A stretch of DNA of 5,904 nt from Thiotrichaceae bacterium (GTDB taxonomy: Bacteria; Pseudomonadota; Gammaproteobacteria; Thiotrichales; Thiotrichaceae): positions 1 to 5,904 of the forward strand of contig JALVDG010000014.1 in NCBI GenBank assembly GCA_027009095.1. The letters run 5' to 3'. Position numbers and translations under genes: made by a program. Positions 5,866 through 5,904 of this stretch are shown here, piece after piece; within the stretch, counting starts at the first letter, position 1, and each line of letters opens with the position of its first letter. The notes beneath the pieces were generated by a model. The model had not been told where the DNA came from. It was given only the letters and a program-made list of their open reading frames with translations, and searched no databases.

Positions 5866-5904
5866 TATATTATCATTAGCTAATATTTGGCAAGGCTTAT
5901 TTAG

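Noticed and set aside
5785..5904. Minus-strand frame open from the right edge for 39 codons, ending at a TAG (5787-5785) just before the terminator-like hairpin
   Set aside because: It could be the 3' end of a gene to the right, and the minus-oriented hairpin fits that, but 39 open codons at an edge occur by chance fairly often and the residues match no family I recognise. Not called as a gene.

Overview
The window is AT-rich chromosomal DNA. The protein sequences (an E. coli-like UvrB, a PyrE that begins MKPYQ, a DUF4124 envelope protein) point to a gammaproteobacterium, possibly a sulfur-oxidiser-type lineage. The genus cannot be named from this sequence, and the lineage guess is inference.

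Layout. From 1 to 1873, on the minus strand, is uvrB, the damage-recognition helicase of nucleotide excision repair; its last ~50 codons lie beyond the left edge. Divergent from it is aspC (2251-3426, plus strand, GTG start), a PLP-dependent class I aspartate aminotransferase. It converges on pyrE (3774-4418, minus strand), the orotate phosphoribosyltransferase of pyrimidine synthesis. At the right, 4956-5738 on the plus strand encodes a secreted DUF4124 protein with a long lysine-rich coiled coil. No two genes form an operon, and each seems to have its own promoter.

The unusual content is between the genes. An interspersed repeat occurs twice in the same orientation, at 1893-2117 upstream of uvrB and at 4543-4682 upstream of pyrE. 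The second copy is a compact 140-bp element with perfect 12-bp terminal inverted repeats starting GTAAC, which looks like a non-autonomous (MITE-like) element. Directly abutting it is a different element (4683-4848) with 21-bp terminal inverted repeats (20/21 matching) and a strong internal hairpin. The junction suggests that one inserted into the tip of the other. The gap between the convergent aspC and pyrE holds two long palindromes and a wider inverted repeat, typical of dispersed extragenic repeats. The last 166 bases hold several short complementary segments that could form a pseudoknotted RNA, or a terminator for a minus-strand gene entering from the right.

Functionally, aspC makes aspartate, a precursor of the pyrimidine ring that PyrE completes, but convergent placement gives no sign of co-regulation. 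No CRISPR array, tRNA, rRNA, transposase gene or recognisable defence or secretion system was seen. The four genes are ordinary; the novelty, if any, is in the repeats and the right-hand tail.
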